Shown here: positions 31,958 to 40,609 of the stretch, piece by piece
How positions within the stretch are numbered: the first letter of the stretch is position 1
Layout of the letters: every line of letters begins with the position of its first letter
From: Mycobacterium asiaticum
Lineage (GTDB): Bacteria; Actinomycetota; Actinomycetes; Mycobacteriales; Mycobacteriaceae
DNA length: 47,712 bases
Direction: 5' to 3'
Assembly: GCF_001673315.1 (NCBI RefSeq)
Contig: NZ_LZLQ01000140.1
Location: 1 to 47,712, forward strand
The notes under the pieces: model-generated
The model's input: the letters and a program-made list of their open reading frames with translations, nothing else
Database searches by the model: none
What the model was told of the DNA's origin: nothing
Program-made: the position numbers and the translations under genes

Positions 31958-32052
31958 TCACCATCCCCACCGCGAGCGTGCGCAGCGGTACGGCGCCGCG
32001 CCGTAGCGAATGTGCATCTGCGCACCCTCGTGCCCGGAAAGGACGTCGCTAG
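31954..32052 (+). other. Coupled 32-codon mini-ORF containing a dispersed repeat (carA to carB)
   Basis: An open frame from ATG 31954 (ATGA with the carA stop) to TAG 32050-32052, whose last base is the first of the carB GTG (TAGTG). Its 3' part holds GCATCTGCGCACCCTCGTGC (32013-32032), the reverse complement of the 21-bp repeat downstream of aroE. Its 3' end also carries AAAGGA, the carB ribosome site. It is not MIRU-like in sequence but plays the same linking role. Confidence 0.6.
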
Positions 32053-35000
32053 TGCCCCGGCGGAATGACATCAACCACGTGCTGGTGATCGGCTCTGGGC
32101 CGATCATCATCGGCCAGGCGGCCGAGTTCGACTACTCGGGCACTCAGGCGTGTCGGGTGCTGCGCTCCGAGGGCCTACAGGTGAGCCTGATCAACTCCAA
32201 CCCGGCCACCATCATGACCGACCCGGAGTACGCCGACTTCACCTATGTCGAACCCATCACCCCGTTATTCGTGGAGAAGGTGATCGCTCAGCAGGCGGAG
32301 CGTGGCAACAAGATCGACGCGCTGCTGGCCACCCTGGGTGGCCAGACCGCGCTCAACACCGCGGTCGCCCTGTTCGAGAACGGCGCACTGGAGCGCCACG
32401 GAGTCGAACTCATCGGCGCCGACATCGATGCCATCCAGCGTGGCGAGGACCGCCAGCGGTTCAAGGACATCGTCACCAAGGTGGGCGGCGAATCCGCCCG
32501 TAGCCGTGTCTGTTTCACCATGGACGAGGTTCGGGAGACGGTCGAGGACCTTGGGCTGCCGGTCGTGGTGCGGCCCAGCTTCACCATGGGTGGCCTGGGC
32601 TCGGGTATGGCCCGGTCGGTCGAGGATGTCGAACGCATGGCCGGTGCGGGCCTGGCCGCCAGCCCGAGCGCAAACGTGCTCATCGAGGAATCGATCTACG
32701 GCTGGAAGGAATTCGAACTCGAGTTGATGCGTGACGGCCACGACAACGTGGTGGTGGTCTGTTCGATCGAGAACGTCGACCCGATGGGTGTGCACACCGG
32801 TGACTCGGTCACCGTTGCGCCCGCGCTCACCCTGACCGACCGGGAATACCAGCAGATGCGCGACCTGGGCATCGACATCCTGCGCGAGGTCGGCGTCGAC
32901 ACCGGCGGCTGCAACATCCAGTTCGCCATCAATCCGGACGACGGGCGGCTCATCGTCATCGAGATGAACCCGCGGGTGTCCCGCTCGAGTGCGCTGGCCT
33001 CCAAGGCCACCGGTTTCCCGATCGCGAAGATCGCCGCGAAGTTGGCCATCGGGTACACCCTGGACGAGATCGTCAACGACATCACCAAGGAAACGCCGGC
33101 CTGCTTCGAGCCCACCCTGGATTACATCGTCGTCAAGGCGCCCCGGTTCGCCTTCGAGAAGTTCCCGGGCGCGGATCCCGCCCTGACCACCACGATGAAG
33201 TCCGTCGGCGAAGCAATGTCGCTGGGCCGCAACTTCGTTGAGGCGCTCGGCAAGGTGATGCGATCACTGGAAACCACCCGAGCTGGGTTCTGGACCAAAC
33301 CGGACCCGGCCGGCAATGTCGACGACGTGCTGGCCCGCTTGGAGACTCCGACCGAGGGCCGGTTGTACGACATCGAACTTGCGCTGCGGTTGGGCGCATC
33401 GGTGGAGCAGGTCGCCCAGGCCAGCGGCGTCGACCCGTGGTTCGTGGCGCAGATCGACGAATTGGTGGCTCTGCGCGCCGAACTCGTCGATGCGCCGGTA
33501 CTGGACGCCGATCTGCTGCGCCACGCCAAGCACAGTGGCCTCTCGGATCGCCAAATCGCAGCGCTGCGACCGGAATTAGCGGGCGAAGGTGGCGTTCGGT
33601 CGCTGCGCGAACGGCTGAACATCCACCCGGTGTACAAAACCGTGGATACCTGCGCGGCCGAGTTCGAGGCCAAAACGCCGTACCACTACAGCAGTTACGA
33701 GATCGACCCGGCCGCCGAAACCGAGGTGGCCCCCCAAACCGAGAAGCCCAAGGTGCTGATCCTGGGTTCCGGCCCCAACCGGATCGGGCAGGGCATCGAG
33801 TTCGACTACAGCTGCGTGCACGCGGCAACCACGTTGAGCCAGGCCGGTTTTGAGACCGTGATGGTCAACTGCAACCCCGAGACTGTGTCCACCGATTACG
33901 ACACCGCGGACCGGTTGTACTTCGAGCCGCTGACGTTCGAAGACGTGTTGGAGGTGTTCCACGCCGAGGACCAGTCGGGTGCCGGTGGCCCCGGCGTGGT
34001 GGGCGTCATCGTCCAACTCGGCGGCCAGACCCCGCTGGGGTTGGCTCAGCGGCTCTACGACGCCGGGGTGCCGATCGTCGGGACGCCGCCGGAAGCCATT
34101 GACCTGGCCGAGGATCGGGGCGCTTTCGGTGACGTACTGACCGCCGCGGGACTGCCGGCACCGAAGTACGGCATGGCGACCACTTTCGAGCAGGCCCGGC
34201 GCATCGCCGCCGACATCGGCTACCCCGTGCTGGTCCGTCCGTCCTACGTGCTCGGCGGTCGCGGCATGGAGATCGTCTACGACGAGGACACCCTCGAGGG
34301 CTACATCAACCGGGCCACCGAGCTCTCACCCGAGCACCCGGTGCTGGTCGACCGCTTCCTGGAAGACGCGGTCGAGATCGACGTGGATGCGCTGTGCGAC
34401 GGCGCCGAGGTCTACATCGGCGGGATCATGGAGCACATCGAGGAGGCCGGTGTGCACTCCGGCGACTCGGCGTGCGCCCTGCCGCCGGTGACGCTGGGCC
34501 GCAGCGACATCGAGAAGGTCCGCCAAGCGACCGAGGCCATCGCCCACGGTATCGGGGTCGTGGGTCTGCTCAACGTGCAATACGCGCTGAAGGACGATGT
34601 GCTCTACGTTCTGGAAGCCAACCCCCGGGCAAGTCGCACGGTGCCTTTCGTGTCCAAAGCCACGGCGATCCCGCTGGCAAAAGCTTGTGCCCGGGTCATG
34701 TTGGGGGCCAGCATCTCCCAGCTGCGTAAAGAGGGCATGCTCGCCGCATCCGGGGACGGCGGGAACGCGGCGCCGGACGCGCCGATCGCGGTCAAGGAAG
34801 CAGTGTTGCCGTTTCACCGGTTTCGGCGCGCCAACGGTGACGCCATCGATTCACTACTCGGGCCGGAAATGAAATCCACCGGCGAGGTGATGGGCATCGA
34901 CCGTGATTTCGGCACCGCCTTCGCCAAGAGCCAGACCGCCGCGTACGGGTCGCTGCCGGCGCGGGGCACCGTGTTCGTGTCCGTCGCCAACCGGGACAAG

Positions 35001-35408
35001 CGGTCGCTGGTGTTTCCCGTCAAGCGGCTGGCTGACCTCGGATTCCGTGTTCTGGCTACGGAGGGGACGGCAGAGATGTTGCGCCGCAACGGTATTCCGT
35101 GCGACGAGGTGCGCAAGCATTTCGAGTCGCCGACCGAAGGGCGACCGGCTCTGTCGGCGGTCGACGCGATCCGCGCCGGTGAGGTCGACATGGTGATCAA
35201 CACCCCGTACGGCAACTCCGGTCCGCGCATCGATGGCTATGAGATCCGCTCGGTGGCGGTGAACGAGAATATCCCTTGCATCACAACGGTTCAGGGCGCC
35301 TCGGCCGCGGTGCAGGGCATCGAGGCGGGTATTCGTGGCGACATAGGGGTGTTATCGCTGCAGGAATTGCACCGCTCCATCGGCACCCGAGACGGGCACG
35401 TTGACTAG
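32052..35408 (+). CDS. carB: Carbamoyl phosphate synthase large subunit
   Basis: 1118 aa (Mtb 1115). Two homologous ATP-grasp halves make carbamoyl phosphate from bicarbonate, ammonia and two ATP. Each half starts with a matching Gly-rich motif: VIGSGPIIIGQAAEFDYSG near the N-terminus and ILGSGPNRIGQGIEFDYS near residue 575. The C-terminal methylglyoxal-synthase-like domain (from about 970, GTVFVSVANRDKRSLVFPV) is the allosteric region for UMP or ornithine. GTG 32052 is preferred over the longer open frame because AAAGGA precedes it and it forms TAGTG with the mini-ORF. Its end overlaps pyrF by 8 bases. Confidence 0.97.
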   Translation: MPRRNDINHVLVIGSGPIIIGQAAEFDYSGTQACRVLRSEGLQVSLINSNPATIMTDPEYADFTYVEPITPLFVEKVIAQQAERGNKIDALLATLGGQTALNTAVALFENGALERHGVELIGADIDAIQRGEDRQRFKDIVTKVGGESARSRVCFTMDEVRETVEDLGLPVVVRPSFTMGGLGSGMARSVEDVERMAGAGLAASPSANVLIEESIYGWKEFELELMRDGHDNVVVVCSIENVDPMGVHTGDSVTVAPALTLTDREYQQMRDLGIDILREVGVDTGGCNIQFAINPDDGRLIVIEMNPRVSRSSALASKATGFPIAKIAAKLAIGYTLDEIVNDITKETPACFEPTLDYIVVKAPRFAFEKFPGADPALTTTMKSVGEAMSLGRNFVEALGKVMRSLETTRAGFWTKPDPAGNVDDVLARLETPTEGRLYDIELALRLGASVEQVAQASGVDPWFVAQIDELVALRAELVDAPVLDADLLRHAKHSGLSDRQIAALRPELAGEGGVRSLRERLNIHPVYKTVDTCAAEFEAKTPYHYSSYEIDPAAETEVAPQTEKPKVLILGSGPNRIGQGIEFDYSCVHAATTLSQAGFETVMVNCNPETVSTDYDTADRLYFEPLTFEDVLEVFHAEDQSGAGGPGVVGVIVQLGGQTPLGLAQRLYDAGVPIVGTPPEAIDLAEDRGAFGDVLTAAGLPAPKYGMATTFEQARRIAADIGYPVLVRPSYVLGGRGMEIVYDEDTLEGYINRATELSPEHPVLVDRFLEDAVEIDVDALCDGAEVYIGGIMEHIEEAGVHSGDSACALPPVTLGRSDIEKVRQATEAIAHGIGVVGLLNVQYALKDDVLYVLEANPRASRTVPFVSKATAIPLAKACARVMLGASISQLRKEGMLAASGDGGNAAPDAPIAVKEAVLPFHRFRRANGDAIDSLLGPEMKSTGEVMGIDRDFGTAFAKSQTAAYGSLPARGTVFVSVANRDKRSLVFPVKRLADLGFRVLATEGTAEMLRRNGIPCDEVRKHFESPTEGRPALSAVDAIRAGEVDMVINTPYGNSGPRIDGYEIRSVAVNENIPCITTVQGASAAVQGIEAGIRGDIGVLSLQELHRSIGTRDGHVD

Positions 35409-36285
35409 TTCCGGGCCCAGCTTCGGTGCCCGGCTGGCCGAGGCCAGGTCGAGCCGGGGGCCGCTGTGTCTGGGTATCGATCCGCACCCCGAGTTGCTGC
35501 GGGCCTGGAACCTCCCGACCTGCGCTGACGGCCTGGCGACCTTCTGTGATGTCTGCGTGCAGGCTTTCGCCGACTTCGCGGTGGTCAAACCCCAGGTGGC
35601 GTTTTTCGAGGCCTACGGGTCGGCGGGGCTGGCGGTGCTGGAACGCACAATCGCCGCTCTGCAAGCCAACGGTGTATTGGTGCTGGCCGACGCCAAGCGC
35701 GGCGACATCGGGTCGACGATGGCCGCCTACGCCGCCGCCTGGGCCGGCGACTCGCCGCTGGCCGCGGACGCCGTGACCGCCTCGCCCTACCTGGGCTTCG
35801 GTTCGTTGCGACCGCTGCTCGAGGTCGCCGCCGCGCACAACCGCGGCGTATTCGTGCTGGCCGCCACATCCAACCCGGAGGGGTCGACGGTGCAGCGCGC
35901 CGACACCGGCGGCCGCACGGTGGCGCAACTGATCGTGGACCACGTGGCATCGGTTAATCAGGCGGCCAATCAGGCGGCCAATCAGGCGGCCAATCAGGCG
36001 CTCGATCAGCGGGCCACCGGGGCTGCGCAGCCCGGCTCCGTCGGCGTGGTCGTCGGCGCCACCGTCCTGGATCCCCCCGATCTGTCCGCCCTGGCCGGTC
36101 CGGTGCTGGTGCCCGGAGTGGGGGCGCAGGGCGGCCGTCCCGAGGCGCTGGCCGGTCTGGGGGGCGCGACGTCCCAGCAGCTGCTGCCGGCCGTGGCCCG
36201 CGAGGTGTTGCGGGCCGGACCGGACGTGCCGGCACTTCGCGCCGCCGCTCAACGCCTGCTCGAAGCGGTCGCCTACCTGGCGTGA
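35401..36285 (+). CDS. pyrF: Orotidine 5'-phosphate decarboxylase
   Basis: 294 aa (Mtb 274). Decarboxylates OMP to UMP. The N-terminal GIDPHPELL and the catalytic-loop lysine K99 in VLADAKRGDIGSTM are clear, as are ASPYLGFGSLRPLLE, FVLAATSNPEGS and the phosphate-binding LVPGVGAQGG. The start is TTG 35401, since no ATG or GTG precedes the conserved region, giving an 8-base overlap with carB. The extra length is a four-fold NQAA-type repeat at residues 186-201. The family is the mycobacterial group II enzyme. Confidence 0.94.
   Translation: MTSSGPSFGARLAEARSSRGPLCLGIDPHPELLRAWNLPTCADGLATFCDVCVQAFADFAVVKPQVAFFEAYGSAGLAVLERTIAALQANGVLVLADAKRGDIGSTMAAYAAAWAGDSPLAADAVTASPYLGFGSLRPLLEVAAAHNRGVFVLAATSNPEGSTVQRADTGGRTVAQLIVDHVASVNQAANQAANQAANQALDQRATGAAQPGSVGVVVGATVLDPPDLSALAGPVLVPGVGAQGGRPEALAGLGGATSQQLLPAVAREVLRAGPDVPALRAAAQRLLEAVAYLA
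35956..36003 (+). repeat. 12-bp in-frame tandem repeat within pyrF
   Basis: Three exact copies of AATCAGGCGGCC and one variant ending in CTC encode NQAANQAANQAANQAL. The unit is four codons, so copy-number changes keep pyrF in frame. It lies in a surface segment that is shorter in the Mtb protein. Confidence 0.9.
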
Positions 36286-36682
36286 CGCGCCGCGCGACAC
36301 GCGCGACTCGCCGCGCGGTTTCGTGATTCGTGGCACTGCCCGCCGCGGTGGGCCGCCCTCGCGCCGTCGATCACTGGTCCCGCCGCCGCACCAGCAGCCG
36401 GTGAGTAACTAAAACCGCAGATAGGCGGCTTATCTCAAGCGGGAAACCGGAAACGGCCGGACTGGCGCGCCTGCTCGACGAGTCGCAGTCGAGGTTGCCG
36501 GGCGGGCCGCCGAACCGCGTAGCCAAGCGCGTCGACGCGGGACTCACCTGGACAAATGACCCCGAAACCGGGGGGTCGGGTTAGATTTCGTCAGGAAGCG
36601 TGAGTACGGTCGTCTGCGCTGGCTGGAGTATCCGGCCGAGACAATCAACGATCGATGGTTATCGATGAGAGACGGAGGAATC
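36286..36682. other. 397-bp gene-free gap where PE15/PPE20 lie in Mtb
   Basis: No PE, PPE or other credible gene is found on either strand. A notable inverted repeat, CCGCAGATA (36415-36423) with TATCT (36431-36435) and GCGG (36439-36442), could be an operator. A second hairpin, GACCCC/GGGGTC (36558-36577), precedes a possible mihF -10 TAGATT (36582). No PE/PPE remnant was recognised. Confidence 0.55.
36290..36318 (+). terminator. Candidate terminator after pyrF
   Basis: CCGCGCG (36290-36296) can pair with CGCGCGG (36312-36318) around a 15-base GC-rich loop, followed by TTTCG. It starts 5 bases after the pyrF stop. The stem is short and the region is very GC-rich, so this is tentative. Confidence 0.4.
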
Positions 36683-36997
36683 GTGGCCCTTCCCCAGTTG
36701 ACCGACGAGCAGCGCGCGGCCGCGTTGGAGAAGGCTGCTGCCGCACGTCGAGCACGAGCTGAGCTCAAGGATCGGCTCAAGCGTGGCGGCACCAACCTGA
36801 CTCAGGTGCTCAAGGACGCCGAGAGCGACGAAGTCCTGGGCAAGATGAAGGTGTCTGCGCTGCTGGAGGCGTTGCCGAAGGTGGGCAAGGTCAAGGCGCA
36901 GGAAATCATGACCGAGCTCGAGATCGCGCCGACCCGGCGCTTGCGCGGCCTGGGCGACCGTCAGCGCAAGGCCCTGCTGGAAAAGTTCGGCTCCTAA
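36683..36997 (+). CDS. mihF: Mycobacterial integration host factor mIHF
   Basis: 104 aa, nearly identical in layout to M. smegmatis mIHF (105 aa). A nucleoid protein that bends DNA and supports phage L5 integration; not homologous to E. coli IHF. It has a long basic N-terminal helix (TDEQRAAALEKAAAARRARA), then a helix-two-turn-helix (LPKVGKVKAQEIMTELEIAP) and a basic C-terminus (RRLRGLGDRQRKALLEKFG). GTG 36683 has GGAGGA at 7-base spacing; an ATG at 36665 adds six poorly conserved residues. It heads mihF-gmk-rpoZ-coaBC. Confidence 0.95.
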   Translation: MALPQLTDEQRAAALEKAAAARRARAELKDRLKRGGTNLTQVLKDAESDEVLGKMKVSALLEALPKVGKVKAQEIMTELEIAPTRRLRGLGDRQRKALLEKFGS

Positions 36998-37009
36998 CCC
37001 GGAGCGCCG

Positions 37010-37603
37010 GTGAGCGCCGGCAAGGGACCGGACACAGGACGTGTCGTCGTGCTGTCCGGTCCCTCCGCGGTCGGTAAGTCGACAGTGGTGCGGTGTCTGC
37101 GCGAGCGGATTCCGAATCTGCACTTCAGCGTGTCGGCCACGACTCGGGCACCGCGTCCGGGGGAGGTCGACGGCGTCGACTACCACTTCGTCAGCCCGGC
37201 CCGCTTCCAGCAGTTGATCGACGAGGGCGAACTGCTGGAATGGGCCGACATCCACGGGGGATTACACCGGTCCGGCACTCTGGCGGAGCCGGTACGCACC
37301 GCTACCGGGTCCGGTCTTCCGGTGCTCATCGAGGTCGACTTGGCCGGAGCCCGGGCCGTCAAGGCGGCCATGCCCGCGGCCACCAGCGTCTTTTTGGCCC
37401 CGCCCAGCTGGGAGGATCTGGAGGCCAGGCTGGTGGGCCGGGGAACCGAGACGCCCGAGGTCATCCGGCGTCGATTGGATACCGCGCGCATCGAACTGGC
37501 AGCCCAGGACGACTTCGACGTGGTCGTGGTAAATCGCCGATTAGAGTCTGCGTGCGCCGAATTGGTATCCTTGCTGGTGGGAAACGCGCCGCAGCCGGCG
37601 TAA
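37010..37603 (+). CDS. gmk: Guanylate kinase
   Basis: 197 aa (Mtb 208, longer N-terminus). Phosphorylates GMP to GDP. The P-loop is GPSAVGKST (17-25). The GMP-binding segment has SVSATTRAPRPGEVDGVDYHF and a conserved Tyr; LIEVDLAGARAVK and GRGTE complete the lid and core. The GTG lies 12 bases after mihF, preceded by GGAGCG. rpoZ follows after 54 bases. Confidence 0.96.
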   Translation: MSAGKGPDTGRVVVLSGPSAVGKSTVVRCLRERIPNLHFSVSATTRAPRPGEVDGVDYHFVSPARFQQLIDEGELLEWADIHGGLHRSGTLAEPVRTATGSGLPVLIEVDLAGARAVKAAMPAATSVFLAPPSWEDLEARLVGRGTETPEVIRRRLDTARIELAAQDDFDVVVVNRRLESACAELVSLLVGNAPQPA

Positions 37604-37657
37604 GCCCCTCAGGTTCTTACTCGTAAACCCGCTCTATGCCGCCAGGAGATTTTTTTC

Positions 37658-37990
37658 GTGAGTATTTCGCCGTCCGACGCCTCGTTGGCCGCCGTTCCCG
37701 CCGTGGACCAGTTCGATCCTGCGGCCGGAGGCGCAAGCGCCTACGACACCCCGCTGGGCATCACCAACCCGCCCATCGACGAGTTGCTGGACCGCGTCTC
37801 GAGCAAGTACGCGCTGGTGATCTACGCGGCCAAGCGGGCCCGGCAGATCAACGATTACTACAACCAGCTGGGTGAGGGCATCCTCGAGTACGTCGGGCCC
37901 CTGGTCGAGCCGGGGCTGCAAGAGAAGCCGCTGTCCATCGCCATGCGCGAAATCCACTCTGACCTGCTCGAACACACCGAGGGCGAGTAA
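37658..37990 (+). CDS. rpoZ: RNA polymerase omega subunit
   Basis: 110 aa, the same length as the Mtb protein. A small subunit that helps assemble and stabilise beta-prime. The conserved omega core is PIDELLDRVSSKYALVIYAA KRARQINDYY, then LGEGILEYVGPLV and LSIAMREIHSDLLEH. The N-terminal 25 residues are the mycobacterial extension. GTG 37658 has AGGAGA about 8 bases upstream, with a run of seven T between them. Confidence 0.97.
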   Translation: MSISPSDASLAAVPAVDQFDPAAGGASAYDTPLGITNPPIDELLDRVSSKYALVIYAAKRARQINDYYNQLGEGILEYVGPLVEPGLQEKPLSIAMREIHSDLLEHTEGE

Positions 37991-38007
37991 CAGGGTCCGG
38001 CGCGGGC

Positions 38008-39267
38008 ATGGACAGTGAGCGCACTAAGCGGATCATCGTCGGGGTCTCCGGCGGTATCGCGGCCTACAAGGCCTGCACCGTTGTCCGTCAGCTCGCCGAA
38101 GCCGGTCATTCGGTGCGGGTCATCCCCACCGAGTCCGCGCTGCGCTTCGTAGGCGCAGCCACCTTCGAGGCGTTGTCCGGTGCGCCGGTGCGCACTGGGG
38201 TCTTCGAAGACGTTCCCGAGGTGCCGCACGTTCGCTTGGGCCAGCAGGCTGATCTGGTTGTGGTCGCACCCGCCACCGCCGACACGCTGGCCCGCGCCGT
38301 GGCCGGCCGCGCCGACGACCTACTGACCGCCACCCTGCTCACCGCCCGGTGTCCGGTGTTGTTCGCCCCGGCGATGCACACCGAGATGTGGTTGCACCCG
38401 GCCACCGTCGACAACGTCGCCACGTTGCGCCGGCGCGGCGCCGTGGTGCTCGAGCCCGCATCCGGGCGTCTCACCGGCACCGACAGCGGCGCTGGCCGGC
38501 TGCCCGAGGCCGAGGAGATCACCACGCTGGCCCAGTTGTTGCTCGAGCGTCAGGATGCGCTGCCGTTCGACCTCTCGGGGTACCGGGTCCTGGTGACCGC
38601 CGGCGGTACTCGGGAGGCGATCGACCCGGTGCGTTTCATCGGTAATCGCAGCTCCGGCAAGCAGGGTTACGCCGTCGCGCGGGTCGCCGCCCAGCGTGGC
38701 GCGGAGGTCACCTTGATTGCGGGACACACCGCGGGACTGATCGACCCCGCCGGTGTCAATGTCGTCCATGTCAGCTCTGCCGAGCAGCTCGGCGACGCGG
38801 TGTCCAAGCATGCTCCGGAGGCAAACGTGCTGGTGATGGCCGCAGCCGTGGCCGACTTCCGTCCCACTCAGGTCGCCACCGCCAAGATCAAGAAAAACCC
38901 GGACAACCAGGACGGGCCGCCCCCGATCGAGCTGGTGCGCAACGACGACGTGCTGGCCAACGCGGTGCAGGCCCGCTCGCACGGGCAGTTGCCCAACATG
39001 CGGGCCATCGTCGGGTTCGCGGCGGAGACCGGTGACGCCAACGGGGACGTGCTCTTCCACGCTCGCGCCAAGCTGCAGCGAAAAGGCTGCGACCTGCTGG
39101 TGGTCAACGCCGTCGGTGAGGGCAAGGCATTCGAGGTGGACAGCAACGATGGCTGGCTGCTTTCGGCCGACGGGACCGAGTCGGCGTTACAGCACGGGTC
39201 CAAGACGCTGATGGCAAGCCGTATCGTTGATGCGATCTCCACGTTTCTGCACGGGGACGTCGGATAA
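38008..39267 (+). CDS. coaBC: Bifunctional phosphopantothenoylcysteine decarboxylase/synthetase
   Basis: 419 aa (Mtb 418). Two steps of coenzyme A synthesis in one polypeptide. The CoaC flavoprotein half (1 to about 185) has VGVSGGIAAYK, active-site H74 (VPHVRLG), VAPATADTLA and PAMHTEMW. The CoaB half begins near 190 with VLVTAGGTREAIDPVRFIGN and NRSSGKQG. It includes AAVADFRP and KIKKNP, which carries the catalytic Lys region. A hairpin terminator follows at 39273, ending the operon. Confidence 0.96.
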   Translation: MDSERTKRIIVGVSGGIAAYKACTVVRQLAEAGHSVRVIPTESALRFVGAATFEALSGAPVRTGVFEDVPEVPHVRLGQQADLVVVAPATADTLARAVAGRADDLLTATLLTARCPVLFAPAMHTEMWLHPATVDNVATLRRRGAVVLEPASGRLTGTDSGAGRLPEAEEITTLAQLLLERQDALPFDLSGYRVLVTAGGTREAIDPVRFIGNRSSGKQGYAVARVAAQRGAEVTLIAGHTAGLIDPAGVNVVHVSSAEQLGDAVSKHAPEANVLVMAAAVADFRPTQVATAKIKKNPDNQDGPPPIELVRNDDVLANAVQARSHGQLPNMRAIVGFAAETGDANGDVLFHARAKLQRKGCDLLVVNAVGEGKAFEVDSNDGWLLSADGTESALQHGSKTLMASRIVDAISTFLHGDVG

Positions 39268-39272
39268 CGTGT

Positions 39273-39292
39273 GTCGGGCAGCGTTGCCCGAC
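39273..39292 (+). terminator. Terminator after coaBC
   Basis: A perfect 8-bp stem GTCGGGCA/TGCCCGAC with a GCGT loop starts 6 bases after the coaBC stop. It is followed by CAAATTTG rather than a T run. It separates the coaBC operon from metK. Confidence 0.7.
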
Positions 39293-39392
39293 CAAATTTG
39301 CAAACACCAGGCACAGCCGGTTGAGTAAGACTGAAGAAAATAATTCGCCTAACTAACATCTTGGGCGGGCAGGATCTGGAAGGACGTAAAGG

Positions 39393-40604
39393 GTGAGCGA
39401 GAAGGGTCGGCTATTTACCAGTGAGTCGGTGACCGAGGGGCATCCAGACAAGATCTGCGACGCGATCAGCGACTCGGTCCTCGACGCGCTTCTGGCGGGC
39501 GACCCGCGCTCCCGGGTGGCGGTCGAGACGTTGGTGACCACTGGGCAGGTGCACGTGGTGGGGGAGGTGACCACCTCGGCGAAGGAGGCGTTCGCCGACA
39601 TCACGAACACGGTGCGCGCACGAATTCTGGATATCGGCTACGACTCCTCCGACAAGGGCTTCGACGGCGCCTCCTGCGGGGTCAACATCGGCATCGGCGC
39701 ACAGTCGCCCGACATCGCCCAGGGCGTCGACACCGCCCACGAGGCCCGCGTCGAGGGCGCGGCCGACCCGCTGGACGCCCAGGGCGCCGGCGATCAGGGC
39801 CTGATGTTCGGCTACGCGATCAACGACACCCCCGAGCTGATGCCGTTGCCCATCGCCCTCGCGCACCGGTTGTCGCGGCGGCTCACAGAGGTCCGCAAGA
39901 ATGGCACGCTGCCCTACCTGCGCCCAGACGGCAAGACGCAGGTCACCATCGCCTACGAGGACAACGTTCCGGTCCGGCTGGACACGGTCGTCGTCTCGAC
40001 GCAGCACGCCGACGGTGTCGACCTGGAGAACACGCTGGACCCCGATATCCGCCAGCACGTGCTGGAGTCGGTGCTGCAGGACCTGGCCCACGAGACGCTG
40101 GACTCGTCGACAACTCGGGTGCTGGTGAACCCGACCGGCAAATTCGTCCTCGGCGGACCGATGGGTGACGCCGGACTGACCGGCCGCAAGATCATCGTCG
40201 ACACCTATGGCGGCTGGGCCCGCCACGGCGGCGGTGCGTTCTCCGGCAAGGATCCGTCGAAGGTTGACCGGTCGGCCGCATACGCGATGCGCTGGGTGGC
40301 CAAGAACGTCGTCGCTGCCGGCTTGGCGGAGCGGGTCGAGGTGCAGGTGGCCTACGCCATCGGCAAGGCCGCGCCGGTAGGCCTGTTCGTCGAGACGTTC
40401 GGTACCGAGGCCGTCGACCCGGTCAAGATCGAGAAGGCCATCGGCGAGGTGTTCGACCTGCGCCCGGGCGCCATCATCCGCGACTTGAACCTGCTGCAGC
40501 CGATCTATGCGCAGACCGCGGCATACGGGCACTTCGGTCGCACCGATGTGGAGCTGCCGTGGGAGCAGCTGGACAAGGTCGACGACCTCAAGAGCGCCAT
40601 TTAG
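39393..40604 (+). CDS. metK: S-adenosylmethionine synthetase
   Basis: 403 aa, the Mtb length. Makes SAM from methionine and ATP. Signatures are TEGHPDKICD (H17), GAGDQGLMFGYA (131-142), the P-loop-like GGAFSGKDPSKVDRSAAYA and D/K residues throughout. The GTG start is preceded by GGAAGGACGTAAAGG. The 125-bp leader shows no SAM-riboswitch fold that I can recognise. It converges with the next gene, stops 5 bases apart. Confidence 0.97.
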   Translation: MSEKGRLFTSESVTEGHPDKICDAISDSVLDALLAGDPRSRVAVETLVTTGQVHVVGEVTTSAKEAFADITNTVRARILDIGYDSSDKGFDGASCGVNIGIGAQSPDIAQGVDTAHEARVEGAADPLDAQGAGDQGLMFGYAINDTPELMPLPIALAHRLSRRLTEVRKNGTLPYLRPDGKTQVTIAYEDNVPVRLDTVVVSTQHADGVDLENTLDPDIRQHVLESVLQDLAHETLDSSTTRVLVNPTGKFVLGGPMGDAGLTGRKIIVDTYGGWARHGGGAFSGKDPSKVDRSAAYAMRWVAKNVVAAGLAERVEVQVAYAIGKAAPVGLFVETFGTEAVDPVKIEKAIGEVFDLRPGAIIRDLNLLQPIYAQTAAYGHFGRTDVELPWEQLDKVDDLKSAI

Positions 40605-40609
40605 GCGTG

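Noticed and set aside
36286..36682. PE/PPE gene remnants
   Set aside because: No PE or PPE N-terminal motif in any frame.
39293..39392. SAM riboswitch upstream of metK
   Set aside because: The short leader shows none of the conserved SAM-I or SAM-IV helices that I can recognise.
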